Shown here: positions 7,142 through 13,868 of the stretch, piece after piece
Numbering within the stretch: the first letter of the stretch is position 1
Layout: each line of letters starts with the position of its first letter
Assembly (NCBI GenBank): GCA_937958185.1
Contig: CALFFN010000017.1
Span: 1-36,322, forward strand
Reading direction: 5' to 3'
DNA: 36,322 nt
From: an uncultured Neglectibacter sp.
GTDB taxonomy: Bacteria; Bacillota; Clostridia; Oscillospirales; Acutalibacteraceae
The notes under the pieces: model-generated
The model's database searches: none
Told to the model about the DNA's origin: nothing
Seen by the model: only the letters and a program-made list of their open reading frames with translations
Program-made: the position numbers and the translations under genes

Positions 7142-7900
7142 TTACAGCAAGACCCGGCGGCTGTCAAAGACAGGACCGTCCTTGCACACGTGACCGTAAT
7201 ACTGGTTCCCCGCTTCGTCCAGCAGCGCAACTGCGCAACCCAGACAGGCGCCGATGCCGCACGCCATGCGCTCCTCCAGGGAAAGGTAGCAGGGGACGTT
7301 TCTCTCCGCAGCCAAAGCGCGGACGGCTTTCAGCATGGGGGCAGGTCCGCAGGCGAAAACCATTTCAAATTTTTCCCGCTCCGCCAGCTCCGTCACCAGC
7401 CCGTGGAAGCCGTAGCTGCCGTCGTCAGTAGCGATCAGCGTTTTTGCCCCGGCGCTTTGGAAATCCCGCTCTAAAATGACGGCTTCCCCGGTGCGGAAGC
7501 CCAATACAGCTACGGCATTTTCTCTCAGCTCCGCCGCGCAGCCCAGCAGGGGCGGAACGCCAATGCCGCCGCCGACCAGCAGCGTCTTTTTGCCGGGGAC
7601 AACGGGAAAGCCGTTGCCCAGCGGGGCGAGTATCTCAAGCTCGCTTCCCGGCTGAAGCTGCGCCAGCTCTGCCGTTCCCTGCCCCCTGATCTGGAACACA
7701 AAGCGCAAGGTTCCCGCCGCTTTCCCAATTTCGCAAATGGAAATGGGGCGGCGCAGGGTGTGCCCCGGCAGCCTGATCTGGGCGAACTGACCCGGCAGGG
7801 CTTTTGCTGCAAGCTCCGGGCAGTCCAGCGTAAAATCGTACACATCGGCTGTGAGCTTGTCCGCTTTGACCAGCTTACAGCCCTTGGAATCGTACTTCAT
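7142..7900 (-). CDS. pyrK: Dihydroorotate dehydrogenase electron transfer subunit
   Basis: This 252-residue flavoprotein passes electrons from the PyrD FMN to NAD+ through FAD and a [2Fe-2S] cluster. The FAD-binding beta-barrel carries RRPISIC at residues 50-56, the nucleotide domain carries GGGIGVPPLLG (110-120), and the C-terminal cluster motif is CGIGACLGC with Cys214, 219 and 222 plus Cys239. All are as in characterised PyrK. It sits 12 bases before the S51-PyrD fusion and 15 after an acetyltransferase gene, so it is clearly cotranscribed. AAAGGGGAAAG precedes the ATG. Confidence 0.95.
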   Translation of the reverse strand: MKYDSKGCKLVKADKLTADVYDFTLDCPELAAKALPGQFAQIRLPGHTLRRPISICEIGKAAGTLRFVFQIRGQGTAELAQLQPGSELEILAPLGNGFPVVPGKKTLLVGGGIGVPPLLGCAAELRENAVAVLGFRTGEAVILERDFQSAGAKTLIATDDGSYGFHGLVTELAEREKFEMVFACGPAPMLKAVRALAAERNVPCYLSLEERMACGIGACLGCAVALLDEAGNQYYGHVCKDGPVFDSRRVLL

Positions 7901-7915
7901 GAGCCTTTCCCCTTT

Positions 7916-8449
7916 TTACTTCAATTCGATCCAAAAAACCTTTACGGTCTCGTTCTCTTCCGGCACGAAGGTCTCCCGTTGAAGCACCCCGCCGTTTGCC
8001 AGAATGGTCTTTTCACTGCCAAGGTTTCCCTTGCCGCAGGAAACCATCACCCAATAAAGCCCGCGTTCCCGCGCCTTTTCCAGACACTGCCGGAGCATTT
8101 CTTTTGCATAGCCCTTCCGGCGCTCGCTGGGCAGTACGCTGTAGCCGATATGCCCGCCAAACATGGAAAGAGCCGGGTGGTCGATATGGTGGCGCAGGTC
8201 GATCATGCCGACAAGCTTATCGTCGCTTTCCCGCACGGCAAGGTACTGGGTGGAAACGGCATGCTGTTTTGGGCAGGTTTCCGGGCTGCTCATCTGCTTC
8301 ACTTTGACAAACCATTCCTCGGCGCTTTCACATTTGCGAAGACCGTTGGTGCCGTCCATTTCGCTGTTATTTTCCAGAAACTCCCGGCGGTACGCCATGA
8401 TCTGCCCGGCGTATTCGGCAGTGGGTATCTTCAAAACAATTTCATTCAT
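7916..8449 (-). CDS. GNAT family N-acetyltransferase, copy 2
   Basis: This 177-residue GNAT protein carries the acetyl-CoA pyrophosphate loop in YSVLPSERRKGYAKEML, then WVMVSC and the C-terminal VFWIELK strand. Substrate is unknown; the family includes amine and protein N-acetyltransferases. It is a close paralogue of the adjacent upstream gene, offset by exactly 583 bases at both ends with no net indel. Differences cluster at residues 26-35 (FLENNSEMDG versus FLDAGDEMDG) and in the segment around residues 50-65, suggesting divergence in substrate contacts. It sits inside the pyr operon between the first copy and pyrK. Confidence 0.87.
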   Translation of the reverse strand: MNEIVLKIPTAEYAGQIMAYRREFLENNSEMDGTNGLRKCESAEEWFVKVKQMSSPETCPKQHAVSTQYLAVRESDDKLVGMIDLRHHIDHPALSMFGGHIGYSVLPSERRKGYAKEMLRQCLEKARERGLYWVMVSCGKGNLGSEKTILANGGVLQRETFVPEENETVKVFWIELK

Positions 8450-8467
8450 TACAGATTCTTCCTTTCC

Positions 8468-8493
8468 TTAGGGAAGCCGGATCGTGCCGATCC
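8468..8493 (-). pseudogene. Duplicated 3' scrap of pyrF
   Basis: These 26 bases copy the last codons and stop of pyrF (9051-9076) with one base difference. They lie directly upstream of the second acetyltransferase copy at the same distance as the original. They mark the end of a 583-base tandem duplication and show that the duplicated block began inside the pyrF 3' end. Confidence 0.8.
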
Positions 8494-8498
8494 ACTTT

Positions 8499-9032
8499 TT
8501 ATTTCAATTCGATCCAGAAAATTTTCATGGTGTCGTTTTCCTCGGGTACAAATATCTCCCGCTGGAATACGCCGCCATTTGCCAGAATTGTTCTTTCGCT
8601 GCCGGAGTTGTGAATGTTGCAGGAAATCATCACCCAGGTAAGCCCACGCTCCCGCGCCTTTTCCAGGCACTGCCGGAGCATTTCCTTGGCATAGCCCTTC
8701 CGGCGCTCGCTGGGCAGTACGCTGTAGCCGATATGACCGCCAAACATGGACAAAACCGGGTGGTCGATATGGTGGCGCAGGTCGATCATGCCGACGAGCT
8801 TATCATCGCTTTCCCGCACGGCAAGGTACTGTGTATCAGAAATGTGATCCCTGGGACAAGTCTCCGGGGTGCTCAGCTTTTTCACCTTTGCAATCCATTC
8901 CTCGGCGCTTTCACATTTGTGCAGACCGCCGCAGCCGTCCATTTCATCGCCGGCATCCAAAAATTCCCGGCGGTACGCCATGATCTGCCCGGCGTATTCG
9001 GCAGTGGGTATCTTCAAAACAATTTCACTCAT
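8499..9032 (-). CDS. GNAT family N-acetyltransferase, copy 1
   Basis: This is the upstream member of the tandem pair, also 177 residues, with the same YSVLPSERRKGYAKEML acetyl-CoA loop and an MISCNIHNSGSERTIL segment where copy 2 has MVSCGKGNLGSEKTIL. It follows pyrF by 18 bases, with AAAGGAGAAATTAG as ribosome site. Because the duplicated block includes the pyrF tail upstream of copy 2, this copy is in the ancestral position. Its substrate is not evident. Its place in a pyrimidine operon may be incidental. Confidence 0.87.
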   Translation of the reverse strand: MSEIVLKIPTAEYAGQIMAYRREFLDAGDEMDGCGGLHKCESAEEWIAKVKKLSTPETCPRDHISDTQYLAVRESDDKLVGMIDLRHHIDHPVLSMFGGHIGYSVLPSERRKGYAKEMLRQCLEKARERGLTWVMISCNIHNSGSERTILANGGVFQREIFVPEENDTMKIFWIELK

Positions 9033-9050
9033 TCTAATTTCTCCTTTTCT

Positions 9051-9983
9051 TTAGGGAAGCCGGATCGTCCCGATCCGTTTCACGATCTCATCTCTCATGC
9101 GGATTGCTTCTCTCCGGGCAGCCTGTGCGTAGTCTTCCGGGGCGCAGTCCGGCTCTTTGGTATAGGCGCACATGATTCCCCGGGAGGAATTGACGATGGC
9201 GCCCAAACCGTTTTCGTCAAAGGCGGGAGCGACATCGTCCGCCCCGCCGCCCTGGGCGCCGTAGCCCGGCACCAGGAAGAAGGTATGGGGCAGCGCTTTC
9301 CGCAATTCTCCCAGCTGGGCGGGATAGGTCGCCCCCACCACAGCGCCTACAGCGGAGTAGCCGTATTTTCCGGGAACGTCTTTCCCCCAGCTTTCGCACA
9401 TACCGCCCATGGCGCGGTACACGCTTTCGCCGGAACCCAGCAGTTTATCCTGCAATTCGCCGGAGGAGGGATTGGAGGTTTTCACCAGCACGAAAATCCC
9501 CTTTCCCCAATCCTTGCATACGGAAAGCAAAGGGGCGATGCCGTCCGTGCCCAGATAGCCGTTGACGGTCAGGGCGTCAGCGCCGAAGGCTTCCACCTGC
9601 TCCCCCTCAATATCAGTGGTACCCAAATGGGCGGCGGCATACGCCTGCATGGTGGCGCCGATATCGTTGCGCTTGCCGTCGGTGATTACATATAAGCCTT
9701 TTTCTCTGGCGTAGGCGATGGTTTCCACAAGAGCTTTCACCCCCTGCCAGCCGTACATCTCATAATATGCCGCCTGGGGCTTCACCGCCGGAACGATATC
9801 GCACAGGGCGTCGATCAGCCCGCGGTTAAACTGAAGCAGCGCGTCCGCCGCGCCCTCCAGCGTTTTTCCGTATTTCGCATAGCTTGCCGCTTTCAAATAC
9901 TCCGGGATATAGCTGAGCTTGGGGTCCAGCCCTGCCACGGTGGGGTTCTGCTTTTCTACGATCTTTTCCAGCAATCTGTCCAT
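9051..9983 (-). CDS. pyrF: Orotidine-5'-phosphate decarboxylase (type 2)
   Basis: This 310-residue enzyme performs the last step of UMP synthesis, decarboxylating OMP. It starts MDRLLEKIVEKQNPTVAGLDP and carries the catalytic DGKRNDIGATMQAYA motif with Asp102, Lys104 and Asp107. The length (about 310 rather than 230-240) and the VNGYLGTDGI and VKTSNPSSGELQD segments place it in the long, type 2 class found in actinobacteria and many Clostridia. It lies 12 bases after pyrC and directly before the two acetyltransferases. Confidence 0.96.
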   Translation of the reverse strand: MDRLLEKIVEKQNPTVAGLDPKLSYIPEYLKAASYAKYGKTLEGAADALLQFNRGLIDALCDIVPAVKPQAAYYEMYGWQGVKALVETIAYAREKGLYVITDGKRNDIGATMQAYAAAHLGTTDIEGEQVEAFGADALTVNGYLGTDGIAPLLSVCKDWGKGIFVLVKTSNPSSGELQDKLLGSGESVYRAMGGMCESWGKDVPGKYGYSAVGAVVGATYPAQLGELRKALPHTFFLVPGYGAQGGGADDVAPAFDENGLGAIVNSSRGIMCAYTKEPDCAPEDYAQAARREAIRMRDEIVKRIGTIRLP

Positions 9984-9995
9984 ATCTCTTTCTCC

Positions 9996-11273
9996 TTACC
10001 TGATATCGTATACTTTTCTGCCGTGGAAAATGGTGGTCAGCACCCTGCCCTTTAATGTCATGCCCTTAAAGGGCGTATTCCTGCTTTTGCCATGCAGGGC
10101 GTTCTCGTCCACCGTCCATTTCCGCTGGGGGTCGAACAGGACAATGTCCGCGTTTGCGCCCACTGCCAGCGTGCCGGCGGGAATCCCCAGGATTTTCGCC
10201 GGGTTCACGCTCATCTTTTTGATGATCTCACCGAGGGACAGCACGCCGTCCAGCGCGGTGAGCACAGCAGAAAGGGAGGTTTCCATGCCGATGGAGCCGT
10301 TGGGCGCCATGTAGAAATCCGCTTTCTCCTCCGGCGTGTGGGGCGCGTGGTCGGTGGAGATGGCGTCTATGGTGCCGTCTTTGAGCCCTTCCAGCAGCGC
10401 CTGCCGGTCTTCCTCCGTGCGCAGGGGCGGGTTCATGCGGTAATCCGCGTCTTTTTTGCTGAGAGCTTCTTCCGTGAGAAGCAGATAGTGGGGGCAGGTT
10501 TCCGCCGTGACCTTCACGCCCCGGCGCCTGGCGTCCCGGATCAGCGCCACAGAGCCCTTTGTGCTGACATGGCAGATGTGAATGGGCGCATCAACGGACG
10601 CTGCCGCGGCGATCTCCCGGGCTGTGCCGCAGTCCTCGGCGGCATTAGGAACGCCCTGCACGCCCAGCCTTCGGGAAACCTCTCCCTCGTTCATCAGCCC
10701 CCCCGCCGCAAGGAATTTATCCTCGCAGTGGGCGGTGACGGTCATGTGGAGCTGCGGGGCGCGTTTCAGCGCCTTCAGCAGACAGGCGGTGTTTTTCACA
10801 GGCTGACCGTCGTCGCTGAGGGCAATTGCCCCCGCTTCCCGCAGGACCGCCAGATTGGCAAGCTTTTCCCCGGCAAGCCCCTCGGTGATACAGGCGGCGG
10901 TGTAAACGGCGGCGTCAGCCGATTTTGCTTTTTCCAGCAGGGCGCGCACCGCACCGGGGCTGTCCATCGGCGGGGTGGTATTGGGCATAGCAAGCAGGCT
11001 GGTAACGCCTCCCGCGGCGGCGGCACGGCAGCCGGAAAACACGTCTTCCTTATGCGTCTGCCCGGGGTCGCGGAGATGGACGTGCATATCCACAAGCCCC
11101 GGCGCGGCAACCAGCCCGGCGCAGTCCAGGATCTCCTCCGCGTCCTGCGCATGGGAGAACAGGTCTTCCCCGACCTGTTCGATTTTGCCGCCGCGAATGA
11201 GAATGTCGCCTGTCATATCCATGTTTTGAGAGGGGTCAATGATACGGGCACGTTTCAAAAGTATTTTTACCAT
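9996..11273 (-). CDS. pyrC: Dihydroorotase (class I)
   Basis: This 425-residue amidohydrolase cyclises carbamoyl-aspartate to dihydroorotate. It has the metal ligands HVHLRDPG (His64, His66), the ALSDDGQPV aspartate, ICHVSTKGS and ISTDHAPHT. The length and the LRDPG sequence mark the class I type used by Gram-positive bacteria. AAAGGAGA precedes the start by 6 bases. It is the first pyr gene of the run, 54 bases after the YdcF-like gene. No PyrR-type attenuator is visible in that gap, so control may come from the far upstream promoter or from another site. Confidence 0.96.
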   Translation of the reverse strand: MVKILLKRARIIDPSQNMDMTGDILIRGGKIEQVGEDLFSHAQDAEEILDCAGLVAAPGLVDMHVHLRDPGQTHKEDVFSGCRAAAAGGVTSLLAMPNTTPPMDSPGAVRALLEKAKSADAAVYTAACITEGLAGEKLANLAVLREAGAIALSDDGQPVKNTACLLKALKRAPQLHMTVTAHCEDKFLAAGGLMNEGEVSRRLGVQGVPNAAEDCGTAREIAAAASVDAPIHICHVSTKGSVALIRDARRRGVKVTAETCPHYLLLTEEALSKKDADYRMNPPLRTEEDRQALLEGLKDGTIDAISTDHAPHTPEEKADFYMAPNGSIGMETSLSAVLTALDGVLSLGEIIKKMSVNPAKILGIPAGTLAVGANADIVLFDPQRKWTVDENALHGKSRNTPFKGMTLKGRVLTTIFHGRKVYDIR

Positions 11274-11327
11274 CTGCCGTCTCCTTTTCTTTTCCAGAGC
11301 AGTAAAGAATCAGTCGTTCCTGCCGGT

Positions 11328-12179
11328 TCAATCTCCCGGGGAAATGTAAACCTCGGTGGGTCCGTCCGCGCCGCCGATGATCCCCACAGAGGCATGGGAA
11401 TAGGTCACAAGGTTTTCCAGGTGCCATTTTGTCAGGGACAAAAGCTCCCTGCCGTAATATTCGGGAAGCAGCAGCGGGTCGGTGGGCGCCACCAGGCTGT
11501 AGGGCGTAAGCCCCGCGCTTTCCGCCAGCTTCATGGCGCGGAACATATGGAAGCTCTGCGTCACGATGACGAATTCCGTTCCCAGCCCCTCCCTGTCCGC
11601 GATCTCTTTGGAAAATTTCAGGTTCTGCCGGGTATTGCGGGACTGATCCTCCATATGGATACGGCTTTCCTCGATCCCCAGCCGCAGCAGGGCGTTTTTC
11701 TCCGTCAATGCTTCCGGGCAGGGTTCGTCCCCGCCCTGCCCGCCGGTGACGATACACACGGCGCCGGGATATTTCATCAGATAGTCATAGGCAGTGTTCA
11801 CGCGGTTCGTCAGGGTCATGCCCATGCGCTCGGCACTGTACACCTGGGCGCCCAGAACGATGACATTGGTCCCGGCGGGCGGCGCGGCAAACTGAGCCGA
11901 CAGCATCAGCCCGGTCAAATAGCCCGCCCACACAAGCCCAAGGCAGTAAAAGACGGACAGCAGCCGGGCGATGGCTTTCCGCCAGCCGCCCCGCTCCGCA
12001 AAACGGGAATAGAATTGCAGGATAAGAAATCCCAGCAGGCAGACGCAGAAGCCGAACACAGCGCCCAGATCAAAGCCCCCGCGGAACAGCGGCAGCAAAA
12101 ACCAGATACACCCCAGCAGGCTGAGTATTTTTCCGACCCATTTCATCACAGTTTTGTATTTTTTCATAGTTACGACCAT
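11328..12179 (-). CDS. YdcF/ElyC/SanA (DUF218) family membrane protein with GADGPT tail
   Basis: This 283-residue protein has two or three hydrophobic segments in the first 95 residues, then the extracytoplasmic DUF218 domain: NVIVLGAQVY, NRVNTAYDYL, CIVTGGQGGDE, SRNTRQNLKFSKEI and FVIVTQSFHMFRA. The family acts in envelope functions such as polyprenyl-linked precursor metabolism in E. coli (ElyC, SanA). The C-terminus ends with GIIGGADGPTEVYIS, closely resembling a segment of the beta subunit of Na+-pumping decarboxylases and not part of the YdcF domain. GAAGGAAA lies 7 bases upstream of the ATG. It follows the lipoprotein gene by 38 bases. Confidence 0.85.
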   Translation of the reverse strand: MVVTMKKYKTVMKWVGKILSLLGCIWFLLPLFRGGFDLGAVFGFCVCLLGFLILQFYSRFAERGGWRKAIARLLSVFYCLGLVWAGYLTGLMLSAQFAAPPAGTNVIVLGAQVYSAERMGMTLTNRVNTAYDYLMKYPGAVCIVTGGQGGDEPCPEALTEKNALLRLGIEESRIHMEDQSRNTRQNLKFSKEIADREGLGTEFVIVTQSFHMFRAMKLAESAGLTPYSLVAPTDPLLLPEYYGRELLSLTKWHLENLVTYSHASVGIIGGADGPTEVYISPGD

Positions 12180-12217
12180 TTATCTTTCCTTCGCGCAAGA
12201 ATAAAAACAGATATTCC

Positions 12218-13147
12218 TTACTGTTCGCCCTTCTTTTCTTCTTCCTTTTGAGCGGCAGGGGCACTTCCCTGAGTCGGCACAAAAGGCGGCGCGGAAAAGT
12301 TTGCCCGGCGCTTCTTAGCGGAGCGGCGGCTGAAAATCACGATGGGGACTGTGATGGCAGCGGCCACTACAAGGAAAGGCAGCAGCCACAGCAGCGCCAG
12401 CACCAGCCCCTGCAGCACATTGACAAAGCTGGTCCAGCCGCCTGTAAAGGCTTCCCAGGAGCGGGAGCCAAAAGACGGGCGGATCGTGTATTCCGTCACG
12501 TCCCGCAGGGAGAGGTTCACTGTGGAATAGGCGATCTCGTCATCGTAGACCTGGAGCTGGGAGGTCATACTTTCGATCTCATAGCGCACGTTGGAAAGGC
12601 GGTCCTCCAGCTGAAGAATTTCGTCCAGGTTCTCTGCCTGCGCCAAAAGCTCCAGCAGCCGGGTCTCCTCCTGCCGCAGGGACTTGAGCCTTGCTTCCGT
12701 ATCCACATAGCTGCCGGTCACGTCCTCCATATAGGTGTTGCTGGAGGTCACGCGCACCGCGTTTTCCAGCTCTGCCAGGAAATCGGAAAGGGATTCGGCA
12801 GGGACGCGGATCCTGTAATCCAGCGAGCGGGCTTCCCTTTCGTCCCCCCTGCTGTAGCCGGAGAAGGAGGAGGATTCCAGATACCCGCCGTATTTGGAGA
12901 TCAGAGCGTCCACCGCAGGCTTTGCCGTGTCAAAATCCTTCGTTTCCGCGGAAATATCGGAGGTGTAGATCAATTTGCGGTCAGTCGCTTCCGGCTGAAG
13001 GGCGACCTCGCCGTTTTCCGCCGCACCCGGCGCAGCTTCCTCGCTGTAGGAATCGGAGGTTTTATTATCGCTCGCCCCGCTGCCCCCGCAGCCGGAAAGG
13101 GAGAAACACAGCACCGCTGCCAGAAGTATGTAAATCAGTTTTTTCAC
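12218..13147 (-). CDS. DUF4349 domain lipoprotein
   Basis: This is a 309-residue predicted lipoprotein. The N-terminus has a signal peptide with lipobox LSGC, so the mature protein would be anchored at Cys about 20. A low-complexity acidic linker follows, then a DUF4349 domain with RKLIYTSDISAETKDF, DYRIRVPAESLSDFL and a coiled coil around residues 150-200. A membrane helix (about 245-275) and a charged tail containing KEEEKKGE close the protein. Function is unknown; members are envelope proteins. I chose the GTG that follows GAGGTG by 6 bases, three codons inside the longest reading. The only promoter-like element upstream is an extended -10 inside a palindromic repeat. Confidence 0.85.
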   Translation of the reverse strand: MKKLIYILLAAVLCFSLSGCGGSGASDNKTSDSYSEEAAPGAAENGEVALQPEATDRKLIYTSDISAETKDFDTAKPAVDALISKYGGYLESSSFSGYSRGDEREARSLDYRIRVPAESLSDFLAELENAVRVTSSNTYMEDVTGSYVDTEARLKSLRQEETRLLELLAQAENLDEILQLEDRLSNVRYEIESMTSQLQVYDDEIAYSTVNLSLRDVTEYTIRPSFGSRSWEAFTGGWTSFVNVLQGLVLALLWLLPFLVVAAAITVPIVIFSRRSAKKRRANFSAPPFVPTQGSAPAAQKEEEKKGEQ

Positions 13148-13179
13148 AGGAATCACCTCAATGTGTAATCTATTAGTTT

Positions 13180-13188
13180 ATTATACCA
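13180..13188 (-). promoter_or_regulatory. Extended -10 promoter supplied by a repeat
   Basis: On the minus strand the repeat edge reads TGGTATAAT, a consensus extended -10 (TGnTATAAT), facing the DUF4349 gene 33 bases away. No convincing -35 box is present, as is usual for extended -10 promoters. It may drive the long DUF4349-to-ruvX run. Confidence 0.42.
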
Positions 13189-13295
13189 TAAGCACGGAAC
13201 GTGCGTTGGTATAATGTGCCGATCGGTCGTCTGAGCAAAGCGAAGAACTGACCGAGGCAATTTCAAATCTATAATATCCGCTGCCCTTTGCGGAT
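13180..13295. repeat. Palindromic repeat, unit 1
   Basis: The unit begins with a 36-base near-palindrome (13180-13215) whose arms ATTATACCA...GCACG / CGTGC...TGGTATAAT flank a GAA loop. A spacer containing GATCGGTCGTCTGAGCAAAG follows, then a second palindrome, AATATCCGC / GCGGATATT (from 13273, sharing its last bases with unit 2). Both outer edges of the first palindrome read TGGTATAAT outward, so each copy carries two opposed extended -10 motifs. Confidence 0.85.
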
Positions 13296-13413
13296 ATTAT
13301 ACCATAAGCACGGAACGTGCGTTGGTATAATGTGCCGATCGGTCGTCTGAGCAAAGCGAAGAACTGGGCGGGCAACTTCAAATTTATAGTATCCGCTGCC
13401 CTTTGCGGATATT
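13296..13413. repeat. Palindromic repeat, unit 2
   Basis: This is a nearly exact head-to-tail copy of unit 1: first palindrome 13296-13331 identical over 36 bases, the same spacer, second palindrome 13388-13413 with one arm change (AGTATCCGC). The period is 116 bases. Confidence 0.85.
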
Positions 13414-13507
13414 ATACCACACCTGCGGTGAGCGCTCGTGAAGCTTCCTTGTGCAAAGAAAACCCGTGCGACCCAACCGCAGCAATTCTTGTGCCCTTAC
13501 GCCCTTT

Positions 13508-13542
13508 CTAACATCTAGCTTCCAGAATCCAGCATCTATTAT
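13508..13542 (+). repeat. Heptad repeat array (after CGCCCTTT)
   Basis: Heptads CTAACAT, CTAGCTT, CCAGAAT and CCAGCAT end with CTATTAT, which merges into the next palindromic repeat. The preceding GTGCCCTTACGCCCTTT is shared with the array at 19540-19591. Confidence 0.65.
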
Positions 13543-13758
13543 ACCATAAGCACGGAACGTGCGTTGGTATAATGTGCCATCGTTCTCGCCTGTCGGCTCG
13601 GTCGGCGATAAACGGTTGCTGTGCCCCAGTGGGGCACGTTCAGCAATGTCTGAAGCGGCAGCTGAGTTCTCCACCGGAGACCATCGCCCGTCTGAGCAAA
13701 GCGAAAAACTGGGCGGGCAACTTCAAATTTATAATATCCGCTGCCCTTTGCGGATATT
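13538..13758. repeat. Palindromic repeat, unit 3, interrupted
   Basis: The first palindrome (13538-13573) is identical to units 1 and 2 and the second (13733-13758) is identical to unit 1. About 100 bases of other sequence are inserted in the spacer, including a perfect hairpin GTGCCCC / GGGGCAC at 13621-13637. With units 1 and 2 and the heptad array it accounts for nearly all of the 720 gene-free bases between the DUF4349 and hydA genes. Confidence 0.8.
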
Positions 13759-13809
13759 ATACCGAAAAGAGGGACGCAGGTCAAGGTTTCGCCCTGCTTT
13801 TGGGAGCGC

Positions 13810-13843
13810 AAAAAATCTCCCTGCCGGAACGGCAGGGAGATTT
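13810..13843 (-). terminator. Rho-independent terminator of the hyd operon
   Basis: A 14-bp stem (AAATCTCCCTGCCG and its complement) is followed on the minus strand by TTTTTTG, 25 bases after the hydA stop. Confidence 0.92.
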
Positions 13844-13868
13844 GAAAATGGAGCTTATTATAGAATTT

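Noticed and set aside
13180..13758. CRISPR-like array
   Set aside because: The repeats are long and palindromic, and the intervening sequences are also repeated rather than unique; no cas genes.
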